The notes beneath the pieces were generated by a model. The model worked only from the letters and a program-made list of their open reading frames with translations, searched no databases and was not told the origin of the DNA. The translations under genes were made by a program, and so were the position numbers. Below are positions 19,146 through 27,083 of a stretch of 33,056 bases of DNA, piece after piece (the stretch's first letter is position 1; each line of letters starts with the position of its first letter). The stretch is from Gammaproteobacteria bacterium (GTDB taxonomy: Bacteria > Pseudomonadota > Gammaproteobacteria > GCA-001735895). The DNA lies in NCBI GenBank assembly GCA_030066335.1, contig JASJBV010000026.1, forward strand, positions 1 through 33,056, given 5' to 3'.

Positions 19146-19643
19146 CTAACTGCTATACACATAAAGTGTTTCCAATTCGCTGGGATCTGACAGTAATGGC
19201 ATCTTTGTCTCCGTGGCTACAAATCCCAATTGTCGGTAGAATTCAATTGCCGCTTCATTACTGTCAGCGACCCATGCGTGGATTTGTTCTGCACCCCGCT
19301 GATGCAGCCACTCAGCGGCTGCATTGAATAAGCGGGTACCAATGGCTTGTCGCCTAACTTTTGGGGATACCCACATAGCACAAATATACGCACGTCCTTC
19401 GGTGGTCTCGAAGAAAGCACCAATCTGGCCGACTGCTGAGTTAGACTGGGTTGCCAAAAAGGTAGTTGATTTTTCTGACTGGGAGTGGGACCTGGCCGCT
19501 TCCTCAAATTCTACCATCGGTTTTTTTCGCTCATCCTCAAGTTTCGCGCCAAAGGCGCCCGGTGAATCAGTAAGTGCAGCCAGCCTCACAGTGCGTAAGA
19601 GCATACCTTCATCTTCATTTATCCTGTGGATTTCAATAATCAT
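19146..19643 (-). CDS. GNAT family N-acetyltransferase
   Basis: ICAMWVSPKVRRQAIGTRLFNAAAEW...NEAAIEFYRQLGFVAT. Confidence 0.92.
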   Translation of the reverse strand: MIIEIHRINEDEGMLLRTVRLAALTDSPGAFGAKLEDERKKPMVEFEEAARSHSQSEKSTTFLATQSNSAVGQIGAFFETTEGRAYICAMWVSPKVRRQAIGTRLFNAAAEWLHQRGAEQIHAWVADSNEAAIEFYRQLGFVATETKMPLLSDPSELETLYVYSS

Positions 19644-19650
19644 GGAAACC

Positions 19651-19725
19651 AGTTAACGCTGGGATACCGGACTCAGTGACAGCGAGATTGAACCGGCAAT
19701 AGGGCTCCATTTGATCCATTTGATA
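19651..19725 (-). repeat. degenerate attC-like site
   Basis: AGTTAAC-GCT at the R' end; the opposite core is eroded (CATTTGATC). Confidence 0.4.
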
Positions 19726-19731
19726 TAAACT

Positions 19732-20361
19732 TTATTTAGGGTTTGACTCAACATCCTTCAATCCCAGCATGATTGCCGCTGCAATCAAGAAAGAACCTGA
19801 AATCTTGTTTAGGTGCTTACGCGCGGAAGGGATTAATTTTTGACTTAACCATTCGGCAAACTTTGCATAAAAGCACAGGAAGCTTGCGTCCATCAGCAAG
19901 TAGGTTGAACTCAAGATAGAGAACTGTAAAAGTAAGTTACCCTCGGGGTTAATGAACTGAGGAAACAATGCCGCAAAGAAGATGACAGCTTTCGGGTTGG
20001 CTGCTGAAGTTACGAAGCCCTGCCAGTACAGAGAGTGGCCTGATCGAACTTGTTTTTGTCGATCGATGATGACGCCTTGTTTGGAGAAGATTAACCGTAA
20101 ACCGAGATATACGAGATAGATAACCCCGGCCCACTTCACGACCAGGAAAAAATCCCGGGAACTGGCAATAATGCTTACCAGGCCGACAGAGGCGACGACC
20201 ATTTGAATGAAATTGGCCGTTAAGTCACCTGCCGCGGTGAATAGCGACCTTTTGAAACCATTGCTGATACTGTTGGATAAGATCAGAAGCTGGCTTGGGC
20301 CGGGTGTGCTCATCAATACAAGCACCGTACCTATGTATACGATCCAAACATCAATATTCAT
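19732..20361 (-). CDS. LysE/RhtB family transporter
   Basis: LVLMSTPGPSQLLILSNSISNGFKRSLFTAAGDLTAN...FVTSAANPKAVIFFAALFPQFI. Confidence 0.94.
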   Translation of the reverse strand: MNIDVWIVYIGTVLVLMSTPGPSQLLILSNSISNGFKRSLFTAAGDLTANFIQMVVASVGLVSIIASSRDFFLVVKWAGVIYLVYLGLRLIFSKQGVIIDRQKQVRSGHSLYWQGFVTSAANPKAVIFFAALFPQFINPEGNLLLQFSILSSTYLLMDASFLCFYAKFAEWLSQKLIPSARKHLNKISGSFLIAAAIMLGLKDVESNPK

Positions 20362-20380
20362 GCTTATCTCCAGTTTCTAT

Positions 20381-20433
20381 GGCTTATAAGCGACAGCTTA
20401 GGAGCCGCGTAGGACTTAATCCACTGGTTAGCT
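20381..20433 (-). repeat. degenerate attC-like site
   Basis: GGCTTATAAGCG (eroded core) ... CCACTG-GTTAGCT just before the 20440 gene stop. Confidence 0.5.
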
Positions 20434-20439
20434 GTTTTA

Positions 20440-20805
20440 TCACACCCAAACATCATTTTCAGCAGTGAGGTCACTTTCTGTGTCACCAGTATTCACAACC
20501 CCTTTAGGCTCTACCAGCATGATTTTACATTCATCTCTCGCCACCGGTTTATGCTCAATGCCTCTCGGGACTATGAACATCTCGCCCGATCCGAGGGTAA
20601 CGCTTCCATCCCTGAACTCAATATCTAATGTCCCTTCAAGCACGATAAATACCTCATCCGTGTCAGGATGATCATGCCATACGAATTCGCCCTGAACTTT
20701 AACTAGTTTGAATTGGTAGTCATTCATCTCGGCAACGACTCTGGGAGACCAATGCTCGCTGAATTTTGCTAGCTTATCTTTAAAGTTAATTGGTAGGTAG
20801 TTCAT
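20440..20805 (-). CDS. cupin domain protein
   Basis: [64 protein letters not shown]...[14 protein letters not shown]. Start chosen at 20805 because the longer ORF runs into an attC-like site. Confidence 0.93.
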   Translation of the reverse strand: MNYLPINFKDKLAKFSEHWSPRVVAEMNDYQFKLVKVQGEFVWHDHPDTDEVFIVLEGTLDIEFRDGSVTLGSGEMFIVPRGIEHKPVARDECKIMLVEPKGVVNTGDTESDLTAENDVWV

Positions 20806-20819
20806 AATTTTGTACTTAC

Positions 20820-20891
20820 ACCCAACTCCTAGAAACATTCGCAAAAGCGTGCGTCGCGGTACATTGGCCTGAGCTCATGCCCTTGTTTTTT
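20820..20891 (-). repeat. degenerate attC-like site
   Basis: ACCCAAC (perfect RYYYAAC) ... CCCTT-GTTTTTT (eroded). Confidence 0.4.
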
Positions 20892-21201
20892 AACTTTCAC
20901 CTGGGTTGCTATCACTTTTCTTTACCCTGACATACCTTAAGAACTTGAAAACTATCCAGATACAAATAAGTGCTATGAATCCAATTTCGTACCATTTGAG
21001 ATCTGTACTGTTACCAAATGCACTATCAAAGTTGCTTAAACCTCTCCAGCAGCTTGCTTGCCATAGTGAAAGAAGCGTAATAATGATCCATTTTATATAT
21101 GGCCTCTTTTTCGCGCGAACCTCAAAGAAATCCATGAGTACCAGAGTCACAACTATAATCGCGGCACCGAACACGAATACAAAACGTATAAAATCGTCCA
21201 T
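20890..21201 (-). CDS. small hypothetical membrane protein
   Basis: 103 aa with 3 hydrophobic segments. Confidence 0.65.
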   Translation of the reverse strand: MDDFIRFVFVFGAAIIVVTLVLMDFFEVRAKKRPYIKWIIITLLSLWQASCWRGLSNFDSAFGNSTDLKWYEIGFIALICIWIVFKFLRYVRVKKSDSNPGES

Positions 21202-21228
21202 ATATTTTCTTGATATTCTAAATCGCTA

Positions 21229-22332
21229 TCATTTATTGATCTCTGACGCTATAAAGTCCTCTGATTTTTTCAAAGCAGTTAACCCTTGTTCTAGCTCTTC
21301 CACTTTAAAATTAATGATTTTCTGACGTTCCTCTTCGCTATCAGCAAATATATGCTCGCCCTTTTTTGTTATTTCAATTTTATCTCGTATTTCGTTCGTT
21401 GCTTTGTTTGATAGATCTATAAGCGAGCCATGTTCTGGATGGTATACATCAAAATTAACTCCTAGCTTCGCGAATAATTTCAGAATGCTGAGTTTCTTGG
21501 TATTTTCGCTATTCCATGCCAGATACATGATGGGCGTCATTCCATTGTTATTTTTGCATTCAAAATCTGCTCCAGCCTCAAATAATTTATTAATGGTCGA
21601 GTTTTGGATAGGTATATATCGATCCGAGCAAATCTCATGTAATACCGTATTTCCTTCTGCGTCTTGATGGTTAACATCAGCACCTTTCTCAAGCATAAGC
21701 TGAATTATTTTGTGTTTTCTTGCGCCCATTTCAACAGCTGCTATGTGCATCGGTCCGCCTCCGGCTGTTGTGCCATAGTCTCTGACCTTTAAAGGCCTTG
21801 ATACATTAAGCGGCGCACCGGCATTAATTAGTGCTTCCACCATTGGTGCGCTGGTTATGTACATATGTACATCGCGAACGAGGCAGTCTGTTAGAGGTAA
21901 AATGGTCGTAATATTCAGACCTTCATTTATATGTCTGTTAACGGCTCTTGCATCGTATTTTTCTATAGCAAGAATCAATCCAATCTCCGGATAAGAATCA
22001 GATATATCCTTCACCAGCTTTTTATATGCTATTTTCTTTCCATCGGAATAGGCTAATTGAGAATGACTGCCATCATCCCTGTATCTATCGGCTAATACAT
22101 ATTTAGGATTTAAACCGAAGAGTATCTTTAAAACATCACTTGGTTCGAAATTACTTCCACTGAGGAAATTTACAAACTGTACATTCCCAACTGATTCGAA
22201 ATCTGTTAAATCGGTATAAAAACTATACAATGATGGATCTTTCTTGTTTCCTGCTCTCAGAAATTCTTCACTCCTGGCAGCTTGATTAAGATCTTTAAAA
22301 ATTAGTATGCAATTTAGGTTTTGTTCAGACAT
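21229..22332 (-). CDS. ankyrin-repeat protein
   Basis: GGGPMHIAAVEMGARKHKIIQLMLEKGADVNHQDAEGNTVLHEICSD...LFEAGADFECKNNNGMTPIMYLAWNS. Confidence 0.9.
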   Translation of the reverse strand: MSEQNLNCILIFKDLNQAARSEEFLRAGNKKDPSLYSFYTDLTDFESVGNVQFVNFLSGSNFEPSDVLKILFGLNPKYVLADRYRDDGSHSQLAYSDGKKIAYKKLVKDISDSYPEIGLILAIEKYDARAVNRHINEGLNITTILPLTDCLVRDVHMYITSAPMVEALINAGAPLNVSRPLKVRDYGTTAGGGPMHIAAVEMGARKHKIIQLMLEKGADVNHQDAEGNTVLHEICSDRYIPIQNSTINKLFEAGADFECKNNNGMTPIMYLAWNSENTKKLSILKLFAKLGVNFDVYHPEHGSLIDLSNKATNEIRDKIEITKKGEHIFADSEEERQKIINFKVEELEQGLTALKKSEDFIASEINK

Positions 22333-22359
22333 GACGTATAAAAATTATGAATCAGGATT

Positions 22360-22406
22360 ACATAACCTCTAATTAATCGAAATAAGATGAGGGCAACGTG
22401 TTGTTT
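22360..22406 (-). repeat. possible degenerate attC-like site
   Basis: ACATAAC ... GTTGTTT, short; weak internal symmetry. Confidence 0.3.
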
Positions 22407-22417
22407 GTCTTCGGTAA

Positions 22418-22909
22418 CTATTTATTCTCCGCCTTTGAGAAGTCATTTAATAACCTCTTAAAATCCTTCCATTCATTATCTTCATAAAAATTTATTTCTA
22501 TCGGATAGCGAGGATGACCGCTTAGAACACTATTGAAAATTTCCAAGAAATTTTCTCGGTCATGGATATAGTAAACCAGCTCTTTGAGGTTGTTTCCCGT
22601 TCGACTGTATACATGGCGAAGAACACTATAATTCTCTATGTTCTCTTCAATGGCAACTTCCAGTGCGATCATTCTTTGATTTACGTCTGCCACCGGCATT
22701 CCATTATTTGAAGATCCATCGTACTTCCAGGCAATAACCGTTAACCAGGTTAAATTAGCTCTGACTGATTCTTCCGGAAGGTCGTTGACGAATTTATAGA
22801 TTACAGGAGCTCCATCTTCATAAACACGCCCAATGATTCCTTTCTCTTCTTCAGCATTAATTGTCATAGTCAATAGAATTCCAATAAGGGTGGTGATTGT
22901 CCGCTTCAT
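22418..22909 (-). CDS. secreted DUF695-like protein
   Basis: Signal-like N-terminus; WKYDGSSNNGMPVADVNQRMIALEVAIEE...SRTGNNLKELVYYIHDRENFLEIFNSVLSGHPRYPIEINFYEDNEWKDFKRLL. Confidence 0.75.
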   Translation of the reverse strand: MKRTITTLIGILLTMTINAEEEKGIIGRVYEDGAPVIYKFVNDLPEESVRANLTWLTVIAWKYDGSSNNGMPVADVNQRMIALEVAIEENIENYSVLRHVYSRTGNNLKELVYYIHDRENFLEIFNSVLSGHPRYPIEINFYEDNEWKDFKRLLNDFSKAENK

Positions 22910-22910
22910 A

Positions 22911-22947
22911 CAGCTAGCGCCGCCAGCAGTGGCTGGCCTTGTTATGA
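22911..22947 (-). repeat. short degenerate attC-like site
   Basis: CAGCTAGCG (core TAAC mutated to TAGC), GCCAGC-AGT-GGCTGGC hairpin, CCTT-GTTATGA. Confidence 0.45.
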
Positions 22948-23337
22948 GTTTTTACCATCTTTGATGTATAGAATGACTAAAACGACTACATAAACAGTAA
23001 TGGCTCCGGTTTGTAACCAGTAAGGTATAGTGGACTGCCCAGCGATTAACACAGAAGCTAAAGCCGATGATACATTTACCGCACTCAAGCCTAGAACTGT
23101 GAGCGCTAAAACGATAATCGCGGTTAACGCTACATCTCGATGCTTAGACGCAGAGTAGAAAAGCGCAACATAAGCTAACACGGCGAACGATATAATTTTA
23201 TCCTGGTAGGCATAGAACGGCGTGTCATAGTAGACAAACAGGATAGGTAACTTGATACCGAAAAAGTGGGCTAAAGCCATACAGACGAAATATGCTGCGC
23301 CGGCTAGGAATGCAAATTTTGTAATTGTTGAGTTCAT
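22942..23337 (-). CDS. hypothetical membrane protein
   Basis: 131 aa with several TM segments; the TAA stop is shared with attC core GTTATGA. Confidence 0.75.
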   Translation of the reverse strand: MNSTITKFAFLAGAAYFVCMALAHFFGIKLPILFVYYDTPFYAYQDKIISFAVLAYVALFYSASKHRDVALTAIIVLALTVLGLSAVNVSSALASVLIAGQSTIPYWLQTGAITVYVVVLVILYIKDGKNS

Positions 23338-23348
23338 GTTCGATTCCT

Positions 23349-23422
23349 GGCTGTTAGAAGACTCAAAAAGTTAGCCTTATTTGTACGACATAAGGAGTCA
23401 CAAAATTAGAGTCTGGTTAGGC
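23349..23422 (-). repeat. attC-like site of the 23427-24020 cassette, one core eroded
   Basis: GACTC..CCTTAT-ttgtacgac-ATAAGG..GAGTC nested inverted repeats, then GTTAGGC directly before the gene stop. Confidence 0.5.
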
Positions 23423-23426
23423 ATGG

Positions 23427-24020
23427 CTATTTCCATCTAGCAACTAAAGCCAACGTTTCTTCTGAGATAGGACTAATGATATCTGAAAGTTTCCACTTTT
23501 CTTTTTTAATAAAAATTAGACTTAAGATTAGTTCAGTATCTTTACCAATGAATTGCACATGTTTCTCGACCACAGATACACTTTTAAAACAAAGTGTGAA
23601 TCTTTCACCATCAGATGGTTTCGTCGTATTTGTGCATTTTTCCAGTTGGTTAATTTTATCCTTTTTCTTTAAGTAAGCTAATGTATAGTCAGATAGTTGT
23701 CTTGGCACCAGAAAAAGCACAGCTTTTTCTTCTAACTGGCTTGATGTTTCATGATCGAATTCTGTCTTACCTAGTGTCTTTACCGCATCCCTAATTCGTA
23801 GTTTCATTCCATTATTCAGTGAATCAAAATCAACATATTCAGATAAACTTGCTTCCCATTTAGCCCTATCTTTCTTAGGGAGACGACGATCATCACTAAC
23901 AAGATATTTAATACCCAGTCCACGCATAATATCGTCGATTATTTGATCACCTTCAGCATTTCCCAAAGCATTACCACAGTAGATGATTAGGAATACTACT
24001 TTTAACAATTTAGAGAACAT
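23427..24020 (-). CDS. hypothetical secreted/lipoprotein-like protein
   Basis: 197 aa; N-terminal hydrophobic signal-like segment. Confidence 0.7.
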   Translation of the reverse strand: MFSKLLKVVFLIIYCGNALGNAEGDQIIDDIMRGLGIKYLVSDDRRLPKKDRAKWEASLSEYVDFDSLNNGMKLRIRDAVKTLGKTEFDHETSSQLEEKAVLFLVPRQLSDYTLAYLKKKDKINQLEKCTNTTKPSDGERFTLCFKSVSVVEKHVQFIGKDTELILSLIFIKKEKWKLSDIISPISEETLALVARWK

Positions 24021-24041
24021 ACACTTATTTTTCCTATGATT

Positions 24042-24114
24042 GCCTGACGTCTCTCTTTAAATATGAGATGACCGATTGGCGGACATTTGATCCGACTGCA
24101 TGGGCATGTTCGAC
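24042..24114 (-). repeat. degenerate attC-like site of the 24150-24824 cassette
   Basis: GCCTGACG...GATGACCG..GGACATTTGATCCGACTGCATGGGCAT-GTTCGAC aligns with the attC at 32033-32101 (GATCGACCG..GGAGATTTGATCCGATGCAGTGCCTT-GTTATGC). Confidence 0.5.
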
Positions 24115-24149
24115 CCAGTTGCATTGATTATCATATTTCTTGAGGCAAG

Positions 24150-24824
24150 TCAGATTGACTTGACCTCAGGTTGAATAAGATTCAGAACGGTGCGCATGTC
24201 TCTTCCGGAGAAAAGAAACTTGATAACGATACAGGCGGATGCCTCAAGGAGCCTGGCATACTTGAGCTCACCTACATCAACCGGATCGCAGCCTAGATTA
24301 TCAATTAATTCCGCAACCTGGGTTTTTGCTTCGGATTGGTCCCCACAATAAAGCGCAACCAATTTACGCCCGTCGAATTCCGGAGGTTCCATTTCCCACA
24401 CGGAGGCCTGGCACATATTGAAGGCTTTGACTATCTGAGCATCAGGTATCAGAGCGGCTATGTGCTCGGCCAGGGAGCCCTCGTTGAAAATGGTCGGAAG
24501 GTAATACTCTCCCTCGTTATCGTGCGGTCCACCGGGCACGTTAACGGGATTGTTTATATCAATGACCACTTTGCCGGAAAATGCCTCGGCTCCGCCGCCA
24601 CTTTGAATGGCATCTGCAACTGCATTTGCGGGGGTGGCGAAGACAATTACATCACCGAATTCAACGGCTTCGGAAATCGAGCCACTTCCAGATGCTTGTA
24701 TCTGCTGGGCTAGCTCAGCCGCAGACTCTGCATTTCTTCCACCAATGAATATTTCGTGCGAGGTTGCCCAGCGCTTTGAAAGGGCCTTAGCCATGTTGCC
24801 GTAACCAATAAATCCGATCTTCAT
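24150..24824 (-). CDS. NAD(P)-binding / NADPH-F420 reductase-like oxidoreductase
   Basis: MKIGFIGYGNMAKALSKRWATSHEIFIGGRNAESAAELAQQIQ...VVIDINNPVNVPG...IVKAFNMCQASVWE. Confidence 0.88.
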   Translation of the reverse strand: MKIGFIGYGNMAKALSKRWATSHEIFIGGRNAESAAELAQQIQASGSGSISEAVEFGDVIVFATPANAVADAIQSGGGAEAFSGKVVIDINNPVNVPGGPHDNEGEYYLPTIFNEGSLAEHIAALIPDAQIVKAFNMCQASVWEMEPPEFDGRKLVALYCGDQSEAKTQVAELIDNLGCDPVDVGELKYARLLEASACIVIKFLFSGRDMRTVLNLIQPEVKSI

Positions 24825-24850
24825 CTTGTCTCCTCGTGTAGTTTGAGTCT

Positions 24851-24921
24851 ACTGCATCGTATCATTCGTCGCTGCACTCGAGAGACGAGTGGAACGGTCA
24901 TGCTGCATGTGATGGTTATGT
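24851..24921 (-). repeat. degenerate attC-like site of the 24916-25596 cassette
   Basis: Internal hairpin ACTCG-AGAGA-CGAGT and R''-like GTTATGT containing the gene stop. Confidence 0.4.
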
Positions 24922-25596
24922 TTGTACGGTAGTTAATCTAATCTCATATTGCCATTGCTCGTTGACCTCAAGAATGACATCTGCTGACTTCATATAGGGT
25001 TCAACGTACAACTTGTATGCAGTCAGTTCATCTCTCAATTTGAGGTTCGAATATTCTACTGATTGTTTTCTTTTCTCGATATCTGCTTTGTGCCTTATCT
25101 TCAAAAGAAGATTATCGTTTGTATGCATAAAAATCGAATAGCTTATGTATGGCTTCAGGCTCTGATGCATTGAATGAAGACCGTCCAAAAACAGGATATG
25201 GCATGGATTTATCGTGATCTTTGAAGGCAAAGTTTTACCTTCAGCATGATCGTATGGAAAGCATTCAATTGGAGTGCCCTGTAAAAACCCATATAGATTA
25301 CTTTTGATTTTTGCTAGATCGTATGCTTCTGGCTGATAGCCACTTATGTCCAGATCATTGCGCTTGGATCTGTCCATTAGGTAAGAGTCGAGAGTAATAT
25401 GAGATGCATTGAGCCCGCTTTTTACCAATGCGCTAACAAGCTGGCGAGAAAGCTGCGATTTTCCAAGGTCGGCGGCGCCGCATATTGCAACTAGCAAAGG
25501 GTTACCATCGAGGGCTGATGCTTGCTGGCTAATAGCCCCTACCAGGTCGTTGAATTGGATGACTTCACCATATCTGTTTGAGCTAGACGAAGCCAT
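24916..25596 (-). CDS. uridine kinase-like P-loop kinase
   Basis: Walker A GAADLGKSQ; ILFLDGLHSMHQSLKPYISYSIFMHTNDNLLLKIRHKADIEKR. No ATG between the attC-embedded start and Walker A. Confidence 0.8.
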   Translation of the reverse strand: MASSSSNRYGEVIQFNDLVGAISQQASALDGNPLLVAICGAADLGKSQLSRQLVSALVKSGLNASHITLDSYLMDRSKRNDLDISGYQPEAYDLAKIKSNLYGFLQGTPIECFPYDHAEGKTLPSKITINPCHILFLDGLHSMHQSLKPYISYSIFMHTNDNLLLKIRHKADIEKRKQSVEYSNLKLRDELTAYKLYVEPYMKSADVILEVNEQWQYEIRLTTVQT

Positions 25597-25667
25597 AACG
25601 CCTCGCGTTTACCGCCAAATTGACGGCACAGCCGGCAATGTTATCTGGCTGCAAGCGCTCGTTATGA
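25593..25667 (-). repeat. attC-like site of the 25674-25955 cassette
   Basis: CCATAAC-GCC ... CGCTC-GTTATGA. Confidence 0.7.
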
Positions 25668-25673
25668 GCAAAC

Positions 25674-25955
25674 TTAATCACTTTCTCCGCCATTGCTTTG
25701 AGTCGGCCTTTCTGTCGTAATATTGTGTGACCGTGACCCAGGTACCTCATTCTCTTTAAGATTATCTTCTTCCAGGATCCGGTTTATCGTCCAGGCCACT
25801 AAGGCTCCTAGAAAAGGCAGAGAAAAAATTAATATTAACTGAAAGAATTTCTGACGTTTGTTCAGAAACTTGCTTTTTACTACATACACGCTCGATATCA
25901 GCATAATTAGTAGAGCGACTAATAATGTAACTATAAGAAACTCGATTGGTTCCAT
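25674..25955 (-). CDS. small hypothetical membrane protein
   Basis: 93 aa, two TM segments and a polar tail. Confidence 0.65.
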   Translation of the reverse strand: MEPIEFLIVTLLVALLIMLISSVYVVKSKFLNKRQKFFQLILIFSLPFLGALVAWTINRILEEDNLKENEVPGSRSHNITTERPTQSNGGESD

Positions 25956-26085
25956 TTATGTTCTGTGCCTCATAACTTCACGCTTAGCGTAATCCCGGAG
26001 CGAAGCGACTGGTTGTTCCCTGTGCTGCGCCCTGGTATGGGATTTATTGTGGATGGTGTTCATAAAAACTAAACTAGCCAGAGAC

Positions 26086-26367
26086 TTAATTTTTACTTTT
26101 AACCAATGGAACGAAAGTATCATTGAGCAAGCTAGTTAGCATAGATAACAGTACCGCACTCATCGCTACTAGATGAGGGTCGGTTGTGTAGTTTGGCACC
26201 ACTGCCACTGCAATAATAATTGGAGCAACCGTAAATACCGACCAGCCAGGAACACTCACTCTTTCGCCACAGCTTCTACATGGAGCTGAGGTAAGAGGGC
26301 CCAAAAAACTTCGACGCAATGGCGGCAGACAATAGCCGCCACAATGTGGACATTGATCTGTACTCAT
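26086..26367 (-). CDS. small zinc-ribbon-like membrane protein
   Basis: MSTDQCPHCGGYC...APCRSCGERV, then two TM segments; AGAAGG upstream of the ATG at 26367. Confidence 0.75.
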   Translation of the reverse strand: MSTDQCPHCGGYCLPPLRRSFLGPLTSAPCRSCGERVSVPGWSVFTVAPIIIAVAVVPNYTTDPHLVAMSAVLLSMLTSLLNDTFVPLVKSKN

Positions 26368-26427
26368 TTTTATACCTTCTTTAGTTTCTGATCCCATTAC
26401 TTGATTAATGATATCCAGGCTTTTACG

Positions 26428-26505
26428 CATAAAGTTTGAGGTAAGGGGCCGAGCGGTAGCCAGGTCCCAGCGAACAAAAGGGGTTAACTTGCCCGCTTGT
26501 TATGT
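26428..26505 (-). repeat. attC-like site of the 26521-26967 cassette (R' eroded)
   Basis: CATAAAGTTTGAGGTAAGGGGCCGAGCGGTAGCCAGGTCCCAGCGA...CGCTT-GTTATGT; near copy of the 29417-29494 attC. Confidence 0.7.
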
Positions 26506-26520
26506 TTGATAAGAATAACC

Positions 26521-26967
26521 TTAATAACTGTTTGGTTTGCCACCTTCATCGTGTAAATATGCGCTAAGGCTGTCAAGGATATAATGATCCCATCCACCAC
26601 TACAGACATCGAAGCATTGCAGTTGTGAATGAAGCCCAAGGTGTGTAAAAATTATTTCTGATCTTCCCAAATGTTCTGATATTTCAAAACGTATTCGCGT
26701 TCCTAGCCACTCTTCCGGATCATCGAGCGAGTCCATTATCATATGAGACTTTACACACTCCAGTTCGATGAATTGCGGTTCATTTAGGGTTATAGCTTTG
26801 AATACCCAATAAGAATCTCCCCCAAATCCTGTTTTTGCTTCGTCACCAACATTTACGAAACGCCCGCTCATAGGGGTCCACCAGTTTGACATTTCCTCGG
26901 TAATTGCCTTGTACGCACGCCTTGCGGTGACCGGACAACTCATTGTTTTCGTGTAATTATTGATCAT
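26521..26967 (-). CDS. SRPBCC/AHSA1-like domain protein
   Basis: ARRAYKAITEEMSNWWTPMSGRF...RIRFEISEHLGRSEIIFTHLGL...GGWDHYILDSLSAYL. Confidence 0.85.
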   Translation of the reverse strand: MINNYTKTMSCPVTARRAYKAITEEMSNWWTPMSGRFVNVGDEAKTGFGGDSYWVFKAITLNEPQFIELECVKSHMIMDSLDDPEEWLGTRIRFEISEHLGRSEIIFTHLGLHSQLQCFDVCSGGWDHYILDSLSAYLHDEGGKPNSY

Positions 26968-26972
26968 ATGGT

Positions 26973-27075
26973 ATTAAACGCTGCATTCACCAGTGGGGTA
27001 ATTCGGCGAGATTTTGTGTGTTTCCGCGGAAAAAATGCGACAACTCGTGGAATTCGGTGAAATGCCTTGTTAGTT
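26973..27075 (-). repeat. attC-like site of the 27084-28055 cassette
   Basis: ATTAAAC-GCTGC...ATGCCTT-GTTAGTT; internal CCGCGG and CGCCGAATT-like symmetry. Confidence 0.65.
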
Positions 27076-27083
27076 TTTCTATT

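Noticed and set aside
19074-19150. Possible attC between 18797-19018 and the GNAT gene (CGTATAACC...GGCTAAC)
   Set aside because: The right-hand core is in the wrong form (CTAAC rather than GTTAG) and pairing is poor; too degenerate to list.
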